Shown here: positions 24,569 to 32,286 of the stretch, piece after piece
How the letters are laid out: every line of letters begins with the position of its first letter
Numbering within the stretch: the stretch's first letter is position 1
NCBI GenBank assembly: GCA_964485905.1
Contig: CAZAJY010000001.1
Span: 1-59,097, forward strand
Direction: 5' to 3'
DNA: 59,097 nt
Source: CAIJXO01 sp964485905
GTDB taxonomy: Bacteria > Patescibacteriota > Minisyncoccia > Phycocordibacterales > GWA1-40-21
The notes under the pieces: generated by a model
Told to the model about the DNA's origin: nothing
Seen by the model: only the letters and a program-made list of their open reading frames with translations
The model's database searches: none
Translations under genes and position numbers: made by a program

Positions 24569-25564
24569 CTATTTTATAGTTTTCTGATTTAAGACTATAA
24601 TTTTAATTTTCTTTTGTAATTGCTTAGCGTTACCATGTTTTAATAAACCTAAATAGGAATTTACCACTTCTTTTTTCATATTAACCGCTAGATTTCTGAA
24701 CATCCTTCTCTTGGTGGCTGTTCTCAATACTCGATGATTAATAAAATGCACCCAACCTAAAAAATCCACGCCAGAAGCAAAAGTCTTAATGTATACTTTA
24801 TCGGGATGCAAATTTAATTTCAACTTTATCTGAAGAAAATTATCAACCAGTATTAGTAAGGATTCCAGATATTTCTTTTTATCACTTAATATCACGAAAT
24901 CATCAGCATATCTGACATAATATTTTACTTTAAGAATATGCTTCAGATATTGATCAAATTCATTTAAATAAATATTTACTAACAATTGTGAAGTTAAGTT
25001 ACCCAATGGTAATCCCTTCCCTTTTTGCGTACTATTAAAACTTTCCACCACTTTTTCTATCAGCCATAAAGTATCTGTATCTATATTGTGCCTTTTTATC
25101 ACTGTATATAAAATTTGATGATCAATAGAAGCAAAAAATTTCCGAATATCACACTTCAAGGCCCAGAGTGTTCGGCTGTGATTAAAAGAAGCTTTCCAAC
25201 CAAAATGTCTGAGACGATTCATGGCCCGATGTGTTCCTTTCATATTCCGACAAGAATAAGAATCCCCAATAAATCTGGTGTCAAAATACGAATATAAAAT
25301 CCTATAAATAGCACGGTGGAGTAGTCTGTCTCGAACTTTAGCTTTATGAATAATTCTCGGTTTAGGATCATTAATAGAAAATTGTTCATAATTTCCATGT
25401 TTATAAGTCTTATTTTTTAAATCTAAATAAAGATCATAAATATTTTTAGATAAAAAAATCAAAAAATTGCCGACGTCTTGCTTGTTTTTCTTATCACAAA
25501 TAAATTCCCGCCAGGCCAGGTGTAGATTTTCCAAAGATATGATATATTTATAATTATGATTCAT
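24569..25564 (-). CDS. DGR reverse transcriptase
   Basis: A 331-residue reverse transcriptase from ATG 25564. The palm motifs are ALKCDIRKFFASIDH (135-149, first catalytic Asp139), GLPLGNLTSQLLVNIYLNEFD (184-204) and YVRYADDFVIL (216-226), followed by FLGW (268-271). There is no maturase, endonuclease or intron domain, and size fits the DGR class. It copies the TR RNA with errors at adenines. The gene lies between target 1 and the TR on the same strand. Its start codon overlaps the start of the divergent avd gene by 9 bp, and no Shine-Dalgarno is evident. A TTG start at 25615 is possible but would lie deeper in avd. Confidence 0.95.
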   Translation of the reverse strand: MNHNYKYIISLENLHLAWREFICDKKNKQDVGNFLIFLSKNIYDLYLDLKNKTYKHGNYEQFSINDPKPRIIHKAKVRDRLLHRAIYRILYSYFDTRFIGDSYSCRNMKGTHRAMNRLRHFGWKASFNHSRTLWALKCDIRKFFASIDHQILYTVIKRHNIDTDTLWLIEKVVESFNSTQKGKGLPLGNLTSQLLVNIYLNEFDQYLKHILKVKYYVRYADDFVILSDKKKYLESLLILVDNFLQIKLKLNLHPDKVYIKTFASGVDFLGWVHFINHRVLRTATKRRMFRNLAVNMKKEVVNSYLGLLKHGNAKQLQKKIKIIVLNQKTIK

Positions 25565-25957
25565 AAGCAAGATAAAGTTACATTTCAATATGAGACACCA
25601 AAAGTCCTTATCCAAGAAAAAGAACTATACCGCCTTTGGCTGACAATTCATAGGGATTTTCCAAAAGTGGAGAGATTAGGTATTGGCCAGAAAATAGAAC
25701 AATCCTTCTTGACTGTCTTAGAACTTACCTTCGCCTCGGTTTATTTAGTAGCTGAAAGTAAAATACTGATGTTAAATAAAACAATCGCTAAACTAGATAA
25801 TTTAAAATTTTTTATGCAACTAGCTTGGGAAAACCAACTGATACCAACAGAAAAATATTCAGAGATAGCTGGAAAACTTGAAGAAATCGGTCGTGGGCTT
25901 GGCGGTTGGAAAAAGGGTTTGCAAAAAAGTTTGGAACAAAAAACTCCCGCCAAATAG
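25556..25957 (+). CDS. avd: Avd-like DGR accessory protein (four-helix bundle)
   Basis: A 133-residue, largely helical basic protein. LYRLWLTIHRDFPKVERLGIGQKIEQSFLTVLELTFASVYL, then LKFFMQLAWENQLIPTEKYSEIAGKLEEIGRGLGGWKK-type sequence, is the bAvd/four-helix-bundle family pattern. Avd binds the reverse transcriptase and template RNA and is required for mutagenic homing in the Bordetella phage system. Unusually, it is on the plus strand, antisense to the interval between TR and RT, and starts head-to-head with RT. It ends 15 bp from the TR. The 23S rRNA intervening-sequence relatives share this fold, but the location next to TR and RT favours Avd. Confidence 0.9.
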   Translation: MIHKQDKVTFQYETPKVLIQEKELYRLWLTIHRDFPKVERLGIGQKIEQSFLTVLELTFASVYLVAESKILMLNKTIAKLDNLKFFMQLAWENQLIPTEKYSEIAGKLEEIGRGLGGWKKGLQKSLEQKTPAK

Positions 25958-25964
25958 ACGGGAG
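25938..25964 (-). terminator. Intrinsic terminator directly 3' of TR
   Basis: On the minus strand CTCCCG (25964-25959), a 9-nt loop, CGGGAG (25949-25944) and then TTTTTT (25943-25938). It starts 8 bp from the end of TR and overlaps the avd stop. It could end the TR RNA before RT, or act as a structure for cDNA priming. Confidence 0.75.
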
Positions 25965-25972
25965 AAAATTTG

Positions 25973-26089
25973 CAGTTTCGGAACGACGATCCGATGCCCG
26001 TACCCGGCATCCCAGACATTGTCGTTGGACAAACGGTTCACGTTCACCTTGAGCCGGCCATCGTACCAGTTCACATTGGCGACGAAAAT
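25973..26089 (-). repeat. DGR template repeat TR
   Basis: 117 bp matching VR1 and VR2. Read on the minus strand in the VR frame it contains six AAY (Asn) codons, plus Lys AAG/AAA, Asp and His codons, the usual adenine-rich diversifiable codons. It has 25 adenines on this strand. Homology to the VRs stops sharply at both ends. Confidence 0.95.
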
Positions 26090-26091
26090 TT

Positions 26092-26261
26092 GTGCTATCA
26101 ATCATCTAGCTCACCACCTGCCAAATCATGACAGATTGAATAGTATTTGAGACCTAAAAGTCTCTATAATTGATAGCACCAACTGTTAATATTTTTTGAA
26201 GGATATTTTTCTACACGCTTGCGTAAGGCGTACCCAACGCAATTCTGATATTAAATATCCT
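26092..26261 (-). other. Structured region 5' of TR
   Basis: Part of the 478-bp interval without a protein gene between avd and target 2. It contains perfect 11-bp arms (26092-26102 / 26169-26179), perfect 9-bp arms AGGATATTT / AAATATCCT (26200-26208 / 26253-26261), and a small ACGC TT GCGT hairpin near 26215. These sit upstream of TR on the TR strand and would form the 5' part of the template RNA. Confidence 0.7.
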
Positions 26262-26313
26262 AAAATAATGACAGAAAAGCCTTGACCGTTCTGTAACACA
26301 TCATTCCAAAATT

Positions 26314-26322
26314 AGTATAGCA
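26314..26322 (-). promoter_or_regulatory. Candidate promoter of the TR RNA
   Basis: Extended -10 motif TGCTATACT on the minus strand (26322-26314). No good -35 is present, as is common for extended -10 promoters. It lies between the VR2 cruciform and the structured TR upstream region. Confidence 0.5.
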
Positions 26323-26338
26323 GATTTAAAATGAAAAT

Positions 26339-26390
26339 GACCCCCCGATCCACCCCATTCGTTTGCACGAATGAAATGTATCGGAGGGTC
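26339..26390. promoter_or_regulatory. Cruciform/hairpin downstream of VR2
   Basis: Identical in sequence to the element after VR1: outer arms 26339-26349 and 26380-26390 with one mismatch, inner stem 26356-26362 / 26367-26373 with a 4-nt loop. The identity between the two target genes continues through the stop codons into the end of the VRs. Confidence 0.75.
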
Positions 26391-26435
26391 AGAGGATCAA
26401 AGTTTCAAAGAATCAAGAGCAGAGATTCAGATAAA

Positions 26436-27107
26436 CTACAGTTGCGGAACGACGAGCCGATGCCCGTACCCGGCATCCCAGACAGTGCCGTGGGACAAAC
26501 GGCGCACGTACACCAGGAGCCGGCCAGCGTACCAGTACACATCGGCGACGAAAAACTCGCCCTTACCTTGCAACTTCTCCTTGAACAGGAAGAAGGTGCC
26601 GTAGCCATCCGTTCGAAGCCACTTACTATGATCCTTCACGAAACGGATGATCTGGCTTTGCGTCAGGCACAAACTCTCCCGACTCCGGCCGAAGCCATCG
26701 TAGATCTGAGCAAAAGTCCCGTCCTTGACTAGCTCCAGAACCTCTACCCTCGTCTTCTTCGTCGGCTGACCCGGGATATTTATCCCGTAGTTCACGAAAT
26801 CACCGTCAATGTAGCCCGGGAAGATGTCCTTGGCTTCAGCAATCGTCGCCCGACCATTCGTCGCTCCGATGATCACCTTCTTGCCTTTGGACAACGATCG
26901 ACAGTAGCCCACTACCGGTTTCGGCTTGAGTACAAGCTCTCCTCGACCGAGAGTGAGCAAGGCCATATCGTTGGCCAACACTGGGTCACTCACGATCTTC
27001 GTGGCGTCAGAATCTGTTCCACCACTGTCCACAACCGCGTGAACATAGGCCTGCCCAATCTGAGCTAATGTCATTCCTTTTTCCGCCAACTCGCTTTTAC
27101 CACTCAT
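26436..27107 (-). CDS. DGR target protein 2 (variable C-terminus)
   Basis: A 223-residue protein whose last 39 residues (185-223) are variable repeat VR2. The start ATG 27107 has AGGGAGAAG upstream. No export signal is seen. Residues 70-180 align loosely with target 1 (GYIDGDFVNYGI, VEVLELVKDGTF, GTFFLFK), so the two are diverged paralogues with the same architecture; the N-terminal 60 residues differ. The C-terminus is the presumed lectin-like ligand surface. The gene is GC-richer than its surroundings, like target 1. It is the first gene in the DGR cluster on the minus strand. Confidence 0.88.
   Translation of the reverse strand: MSGKSELAEKGMTLAQIGQAYVHAVVDSGGTDSDATKIVSDPVLANDMALLTLGRGELVLKPKPVVGYCRSLSKGKKVIIGATNGRATIAEAKDIFPGYIDGDFVNYGINIPGQPTKKTRVEVLELVKDGTFAQIYDGFGRSRESLCLTQSQIIRFVKDHSKWLRTDGYGTFFLFKEKLQGKGEFFVADVYWYAGRLLVYVRRLSHGTVWDAGYGHRLVVPQL
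26439..26555 (-). repeat. DGR variable repeat VR2
   Basis: 117 bp aligned without gaps to TR. By hand count 14 positions differ, all at TR adenines (coding strand). The pattern of changes is different from VR1, so the two sites were diversified separately. Confidence 0.95.
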
Positions 27108-27201
27108 CTCTTTCTTCTCCCTGTGGCCTGCCTAGTATAATACTTTGGCCTACCACCTTGCTTGTTGGCGATTATCGCCTTTTCGACTTCACCTATTTGG
27201 T

Positions 27202-27254
27202 TTAGTCACAGCTTTTAATAAATTAAATTAAACATACTAAAAGCTGTGACTAAT
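27202..27254 (-). promoter_or_regulatory. Leader inverted repeat of target gene 2
   Basis: Perfect 15-bp arms TTAGTCACAGCTTTT (27202-27216) and AAAAGCTGTGACTAA (27240-27254), in the 5' UTR about 95 bp upstream of the start codon. It corresponds to the element before target 1, with several changed base pairs that keep the pairing. Confidence 0.85.
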
Positions 27255-27289
27255 TCCGCATTTTTTAATGTCCTACTTTCTACCCCATA

Positions 27290-27318
27290 TTATACACCCA
27301 AGCATTTTAAAAGTCAAT
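27290..27318 (-). promoter_or_regulatory. Promoter of DGR target gene 2
   Basis: Minus-strand TTGACT (27318-27313), 17-bp spacer, TATAAT (27295-27290). It implies a 5' UTR of about 175 nt. Spacing and downstream sequence match the promoter of target 1. Confidence 0.85.
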
Positions 27319-27329
27319 GGCAACCAATT

Positions 27330-27372
27330 TCCCCCTCGCCTTTTCTAAGGAGAGGGGTTGGGGGTGAGGTCC
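27330..27372. repeat. Palindromic intergenic repeat, copy 3, at the recJ end
   Basis: CCCCTCGCCTT TTCT AAGGAGAGGGG followed by TTGGGGGTGAGGTCC. On the minus strand this repeat supplies the final codons and the TAG stop of recJ. Confidence 0.85.
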
Positions 27373-29114
27373 ACTATCCTTAATCTCAACTCTTTTCGTC
27401 CCGCAAAAAAGGATAATTCAAGATTGGCCAATAAATTTATTTTATTCCCCTCTTTTAATTCCCCTTGATCTCGAAAGAAGCCAATCGCCTTAATGTTTAC
27501 ATTCTGAGAATTTTTAAAAGTTAGTTCTAAATGATTATTTTCTTTCCCAAACATTTTAATTTTTTCAATCATTACTTTTTCAAATAAAAATAATGGTTTA
27601 GGATTTCCTGTTCCAAAAGGAGCTAATTTTTCTATCAATTTATAGTTCGCCGATGTAACTTCGTCTAAAATTAATTTTAGATCTGACTCCACCAGACAAG
27701 GCGAGGCTTTTGGAGTACCAAAGGCCTCGCCTTGTCTTTCAACTTTTTCATAGGCCTGTTGTAATTTTTCCTCTAATAGATGGACTTTTTCTTCGATCAC
27801 CGAAAAGCCCCCGGACATTTGATGACCACCAAATTCTTGGAGAATTCCCGGTTCCACTTGTTGCATCAAATCTAAAACACTCATACAGCCATCTCCGCGA
27901 CAAGACCCCTTTAAAATATTTCCACCGTCTCGTCCCCACAAAAAAACTGGCCGATTATGATCATCCACCAGAGAATTAGCCACCAAACCCAGTAAAGATG
28001 GCTTCCAATCGGGGTTACCGATAACAATCACCTTCTTTTCCAAAGCCCCTTTGCACTGAGCTTTGTCGAGAGGGTTATCATCATAACGCTTCTTCATTAT
28101 CTTTCTAACTTCTTTAACTAAACTGGCGACAATTCCTTTTCTTTCATTATTAATTTTATCTAAATGTCGAGCATGGAGATCAGCTTCCACTTCGTCTTGA
28201 GCAATAAAAAGTTTAAAAGCGTCGTCAGGACTCCCCATTCTAGAAGCCGCATTAATTCTGGGCGAAATAGAAAAAACGATATCATCTTCCGTAATGTTTC
28301 TTTGATCTATTTTTAATAAAGAAAATAATTTCAATAGACCGACGCGAGGCGATTTCCGCAAAACTTTTAAACCGTAATAGGCCAGGGCGCGATTCTCGCC
28401 TACCAAAGGCACCATGTCCGACAAAGTCGCAATCCCCACCATATCTAAGAGCCACTTTTCCCAGCCTAAAGGAACAGAAATTTCCTCGGAGCGATTAGTC
28501 TGCGTTAAGCGTAGAGGATTTTTTTGTTCCTTTAGGCTGATTAGTATCGCCTGCACTAATTTATAGGCCACACCAGCGCCACATAAATCTTTAAAGGGAT
28601 ATTGTGAGTCCTCTCTTTTGGCATCAACTACCGCTACGGCTTCAGGTAAACCAGCCTGCGCAGGTAAATGATGATCGGTTATAATTAAATCAATTTTATG
28701 TTTTTTAATTTCCTCCGCTTCAACTAAATCAGTAATGCCACAGTCCACCGTAATAATTAATTTAACTTTATCTTTCTTAAATTGGTCAATGGCTTCATGA
28801 TTCAAACCAAAACCTTCATCATGGCGATGTGGAATATAATTAGTAAAATTCTCATGACCGATTTTCTGAAAAAAATCATACAAAATAACTCCGCCGGGAA
28901 TACCATCGGCATCATAATCACTAAAAATCACAACTCGTTCTTTTTTTTCTACGGCCTGTAGAATTCGCCCCACCGCCTTATCCATATCGGGCAAAAGAAA
29001 TGGGTCGTGCAAATCCTGCTCATAATCCGGATTCAAAAAATCCTCGGCTTCTTCGACGGTTTTAATACCTCTTTTCTCTAACAGGGTCTTCAAAAGCGGT
29101 GGGTATTTATCCAT
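27345..29114 (-). CDS. recJ: Single-strand DNA exonuclease RecJ
   Basis: 5'-3' exonuclease of recombination and repair. The DHH motifs are IFSDYDADGIPGG (about 63-75), ITVDCGITD, ITDHHLP and DLCGAGVAYKL, and the DHHA1 part carries EFGGHQMSGGFSV. ATG at 29114 gives 589 residues, a normal length. The last residues (DLTPNPSP) and the stop come from the palindromic repeat, so the ancestral C-terminus was replaced. It is divergent from the HIT gene. Confidence 0.93.
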   Translation of the reverse strand: MDKYPPLLKTLLEKRGIKTVEEAEDFLNPDYEQDLHDPFLLPDMDKAVGRILQAVEKKERVVIFSDYDADGIPGGVILYDFFQKIGHENFTNYIPHRHDEGFGLNHEAIDQFKKDKVKLIITVDCGITDLVEAEEIKKHKIDLIITDHHLPAQAGLPEAVAVVDAKREDSQYPFKDLCGAGVAYKLVQAILISLKEQKNPLRLTQTNRSEEISVPLGWEKWLLDMVGIATLSDMVPLVGENRALAYYGLKVLRKSPRVGLLKLFSLLKIDQRNITEDDIVFSISPRINAASRMGSPDDAFKLFIAQDEVEADLHARHLDKINNERKGIVASLVKEVRKIMKKRYDDNPLDKAQCKGALEKKVIVIGNPDWKPSLLGLVANSLVDDHNRPVFLWGRDGGNILKGSCRGDGCMSVLDLMQQVEPGILQEFGGHQMSGGFSVIEEKVHLLEEKLQQAYEKVERQGEAFGTPKASPCLVESDLKLILDEVTSANYKLIEKLAPFGTGNPKPLFLFEKVMIEKIKMFGKENNHLELTFKNSQNVNIKAIGFFRDQGELKEGNKINLLANLELSFFAGRKELRLRIVDLTPNPSP

Positions 29115-29128
29115 TAGCTGATTATAAC

Positions 29129-29170
29129 ACAACCTCACCTAGCCTCTCCTTGACTAAGGAGAGGAAGAGG
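29129..29170. repeat. Palindromic intergenic repeat, copy 4
   Basis: CCTCTCCTT GACT AAGGAGAGG (29143-29164) with upstream ACAACCTCACCTAG, between recJ and the HIT gene. Confidence 0.85.
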
Positions 29171-29196
29171 GAGAATAAATATGTTATTATATAATT

Positions 29197-29526
29197 ATGA
29201 AGGATAAAGATTGTATATTTTGTAAGATTATAAAAAAAGAAATTCCGGCTCAGATCTTATTTGAAAATGAGAACCTTATTGTAATACAAGATATAAAACC
29301 GGCGGCCCCCTTTCATCATTTAATCATCCCCAAAAAACATATAAAATCTATTATGGATCTAGAGGATATAGATAAAGAAATTACTTCCGAACTTATCTTT
29401 GTGGCAAAAGAAGACGCAAAAAAGACAGGTCTTAAGGGATACCGTTTAAGTTTTAATGTCGGCCGTGAGGGTGGGCAAATGATTGATCACATACATTTGC
29501 ATTTGATGGGGGGGTGGTTTAAATGA
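29197..29526 (+). CDS. HIT family nucleotide hydrolase
   Basis: A 109-residue histidine-triad protein of the HinT type, probably a purine nucleoside phosphoramidase. CIFCKIIKKEIPA at the start and the triad DHIHLHLMGG near the end are diagnostic. TATAAT directly precedes the start codon, so the mRNA may have almost no leader. Its end overlaps the convergent tpiA gene by 8 bp. Confidence 0.93.
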   Translation: MKDKDCIFCKIIKKEIPAQILFENENLIVIQDIKPAAPFHHLIIPKKHIKSIMDLEDIDKEITSELIFVAKEDAKKTGLKGYRLSFNVGREGGQMIDHIHLHLMGGWFK

Positions 29527-30280
29527 TTTCTACTATTTTTAATAATTCCCCAAACTTTTTCGGATTCAAACTTTCATGACCAACTAACAGTCCTTGTACT
29601 TCACCAGAAGTAATAATATCATTAGCGTTTTTATAACTAACCGAACCACCATAAAGTATCGGCACTTTAATTACTGAATCTTTTTTATAGATCTCCACCA
29701 AAACTTTTTTAATAAATAATGTGGTCTCATGGATATCCGCTGATTTCATTGCCTTATCCTCAGTTTTACCAATAGCCCAAATTGGTTCATAGGCAATCAC
29801 CAATTTATTTAAATATCTCTTCTGTAATTTACCCAAAGAATTTATAATCTGCGCTCGTAGAAAGTGTAGATAATTTCCGTGTTCATCTCTCTCTTTTTCC
29901 CCCACGCATAAAATTGGTCGCAGACCAGCCTTAATAGAAGAAATTATCTTTTTAGCAATCATCTCATCATTTTCACCCAATTCTCGTCTTTCCGAATGTC
30001 CGATAATGACATAACTTTCGCCTTTTAACATTCTAGTACCGATTTCTCCAGTAAAAGAACCTGTCTTCTCCCAAAAAACGTCCTGAGCTCCTAAAATAAC
30101 AGATTTATCAACCAATTTTTCCAAATCATTCAAATAAATATAGGGTGGACAAACTATTACTTTAGTATTTTTTAAAATCTTAGTAATCTTTTTTGTCTCT
30201 AAAAAAATTTTCTTAGCTTTCTCTAAGCTCTCTGGATTCATCTTCCAATTTGCTATGACTAATATCTTATTTTTCATCAT
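29519..30280 (-). CDS. tpiA: Triose-phosphate isomerase
   Basis: Interconverts dihydroxyacetone phosphate and glyceraldehyde 3-phosphate. ANWKMNP (catalytic Lys), IGHSERR (catalytic His), AYEPIWAIGKT (catalytic Glu) and YGGSV are present. It has 253 residues; two consecutive ATG codons start the frame and either may be used. It is the only glycolytic gene in the window. Confidence 0.96.
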   Translation of the reverse strand: MMKNKILVIANWKMNPESLEKAKKIFLETKKITKILKNTKVIVCPPYIYLNDLEKLVDKSVILGAQDVFWEKTGSFTGEIGTRMLKGESYVIIGHSERRELGENDEMIAKKIISSIKAGLRPILCVGEKERDEHGNYLHFLRAQIINSLGKLQKRYLNKLVIAYEPIWAIGKTEDKAMKSADIHETTLFIKKVLVEIYKKDSVIKVPILYGGSVSYKNANDIITSGEVQGLLVGHESLNPKKFGELLKIVEII

Positions 30281-30322
30281 TAAATTATAACATTTTATAT
30301 GATATAATTATAGCTAGAATTT

Positions 30323-31666
30323 ATGAACTTTCTAATAAATAAAAAAAGGCTGTGCGGCTTTACTTTAATAGAAGTTCTCGTTGGTACGGCCGTCTTTATG
30401 GTTTTAGCAATAAGTGTTTACCAAACATATACTATTGTTTTAAATACAGTGAGTAATTCTCGTGCCAAAATTACTGCTACGGCACTAGCTAATGAGCAAT
30501 TTGAAATTATCAGAAACTTACCCTATAGCGACGTCGGTACAATCAGTGGCGTTCCTAATGGTAAAATTTCTGCGTCTCAAGACTTAATACGTGATGGAAA
30601 AGATTTTATTGTAAAAACAACGATTAGAAGTATCGACGATGTTTTTGATGGAAATATAGGTAGTAGCACTAACAATGATTTATCTCCGGCCGATTATAAA
30701 ATAGCTGAATTAGAAATTTCTTGCGAAAATTGTAAAAACTTTTCTCCGCTTACTTTTACAACTCAAATCGGACCTAGAGATTTAGAAAGTGAATCTACAA
30801 ATGGTTCATTATTTGTAAGAGTTTTTGATGTTGATGCTAAACCACTACCAGAAGCCGATGTTCATATCTTTAATAATGATATTTATCCATCTCTAGAAAT
30901 AAACGACACAACAAATAATGATGGCTTATTACAAATCGTGGATGCGCCACCAGCTGTGGATACTTATTATGTAACCGTTTCCAAAACTAGTTATGCTACT
31001 GAACGAACATATCAAACTGGTGAATTAGGAACTTCAACACCGATTAATTCAAATCCGACGGTGGTCATCAGACAATTATCTCAGATTAGTTTCTTCCTTA
31101 ATTATGTCAGTGATTTAAATATTTTTAGCCAAGATGAAAACTGTGATCCAATATCAGATATTACTTTTACACTTCAGGGAACAAGATTAATTGGAACAGA
31201 GCCAGATGTTTTAAAATATAATGCTTCTAGCACAACCGATATCTCTGGTGAAAAAATAATTGAGGACTTAGATTGGGATACTTATACAATGACATTAGAT
31301 ACCCCATCTTATGCCCTACTTGGAACAGCGACTTCAACTATTATAACTTTAAATGCTAGCTCAACTCCGGATTATAAATTAACCTTAGCACCCAAAGAAT
31401 CAAGTAATTTATTAATCACAGTAAAAGATGACACTGGACTAGCGCTATCTGGGGTAACGATAGAATTAATACAAAATGCTTCAAGCACAATAGAAGTTAC
31501 CGGGCCAGGTATTGCCGCCTGCCGAGCAGAAGGTCAAGCTTTGTTTACTGATTTAATCCCCGAAAATTATGACTTAATGATAACTAAACCAAATTATCAA
31601 GATTATACTGAAAATTTAGATCTCGGTTCTGCATGGACGGAAAAAGAAATAACTTTAAACCCTTAA
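30323..31666 (+). CDS. Prepilin-like protein with repeat domains
   Basis: A 447-residue type IV pilin-like protein. The prepilin signal is CGFTLIEVLVGTAVFMVLAISVY near residues 11-33. The rest contains carboxypeptidase-regulatory-like beta domains (LFVRVFDVDAKPLPEADVHIFN, LLITVKDDTGLALSGVTIELI), which usually form extracellular stalks. It is first of three pilin-like genes in a row and may be a minor, tip or adhesive pilin. Confidence 0.8.
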   Translation: MNFLINKKRLCGFTLIEVLVGTAVFMVLAISVYQTYTIVLNTVSNSRAKITATALANEQFEIIRNLPYSDVGTISGVPNGKISASQDLIRDGKDFIVKTTIRSIDDVFDGNIGSSTNNDLSPADYKIAELEISCENCKNFSPLTFTTQIGPRDLESESTNGSLFVRVFDVDAKPLPEADVHIFNNDIYPSLEINDTTNNDGLLQIVDAPPAVDTYYVTVSKTSYATERTYQTGELGTSTPINSNPTVVIRQLSQISFFLNYVSDLNIFSQDENCDPISDITFTLQGTRLIGTEPDVLKYNASSTTDISGEKIIEDLDWDTYTMTLDTPSYALLGTATSTIITLNASSTPDYKLTLAPKESSNLLITVKDDTGLALSGVTIELIQNASSTIEVTGPGIAACRAEGQALFTDLIPENYDLMITKPNYQDYTENLDLGSAWTEKEITLNP

Positions 31667-31668
31667 AA

Positions 31669-32286
31669 ATGAAAAATTTATTCGTTAAAAAAAATAGAGG
31701 TTTTACTTTAATAGAAATATTAATAGCTATTTTTATCGTTACATTAATTGGAATAATAATAATTAATTTTCAAATTGATGTCTTCTCTATAAACAAAATA
31801 TCTTCTGATAATCTAAATGCTCAAACTGATGCTCGTAATGCCCTTAAAACAATGAGCGCAGAATTACGTTCCATGTCTCCTTCTAATAATGGTTCTTATG
31901 CGATTGCGATAGCAGCCACTTCCTCCATTATCTTTTATACAGATATTGATAATGATACCCTGAAGGAACAGATTCATTATTTTCAAGATGGTTCTAATTT
32001 AAAAAAGGGCGTAATAAAACCAACTGGTCTACCGTTAACTTATAACCCAGCTAATGAAGATATCAGTAATCTGGTTAGCAATTTAGCAAATGGAACTTCT
32101 TCTCTCTTTTATTATTATGATAAAAATTATGATGGTACCGGTGAAGCATTAACCGACCCAATAAATATTCCTCTGATTCGTTTAATTAAAATAAATATTC
32201 TAATTGATAAAGATATAAATAAAGCTCCAGACGCTTTAACAATTACGACTCAAGTATCTCTAAGAAATCTAAAGGATAATTTATGA
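31669..32286 (+). CDS. Prepilin-like minor pilin (PilW/GspJ type)
   Basis: A 205-residue protein from ATG 31669, 2 bp after the preceding stop. The signal KKNRGFTLIEILIAIFIVTLIGIIIINFQ is typical. The globular part (NALKTMSAELRSM, SIIFYTDIDNDT) resembles PilW/GspJ minor pseudopilins. A start 36 bp upstream would overlap the first pilin gene. Confidence 0.8.
   Translation: MKNLFVKKNRGFTLIEILIAIFIVTLIGIIIINFQIDVFSINKISSDNLNAQTDARNALKTMSAELRSMSPSNNGSYAIAIAATSSIIFYTDIDNDTLKEQIHYFQDGSNLKKGVIKPTGLPLTYNPANEDISNLVSNLANGTSSLFYYYDKNYDGTGEALTDPINIPLIRLIKINILIDKDINKAPDALTITTQVSLRNLKDNL

Larger units (their letters stand above)
25935..26307 (-). ncRNA. Candidate DGR template RNA
   Basis: A discrete minus-strand transcript is predicted. 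It would start from the promoter at 26314-26319, include two inverted repeats (arms 26200-26208 with 26253-26261; arms 26092-26102 with 26169-26179), carry the 117-bp TR, and end at the terminator hairpin 25944-25964. Length would be about 370 nt. The 11-bp stem GTGCTATCAAT / ATTGATAGCAC ends 3 bp from the 5' edge of TR, and a hairpin GAGAC / GTCTC lies inside it. No gene is encoded: the TR frame has no ribosome binding site. Confidence 0.65.

Noticed and set aside
24569..25564. Reverse transcriptase as group II intron maturase or retron
   Set aside because: No maturase or endonuclease domain and no intron ends or msr/msd; the adjacent TR, VRs and Avd-like gene explain it as a DGR.
25556..25957. 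Four-helix protein as a 23S rRNA intervening-sequence protein
   Set aside because: There is no rRNA gene here; its place between TR and RT supports Avd.
25859..26105. Open frames over the template repeat as a third target gene or pseudogene
   Set aside because: No ribosome binding site, TTG start only, and the repeat match is sharply limited to 117 bp between structured elements; it is the template.
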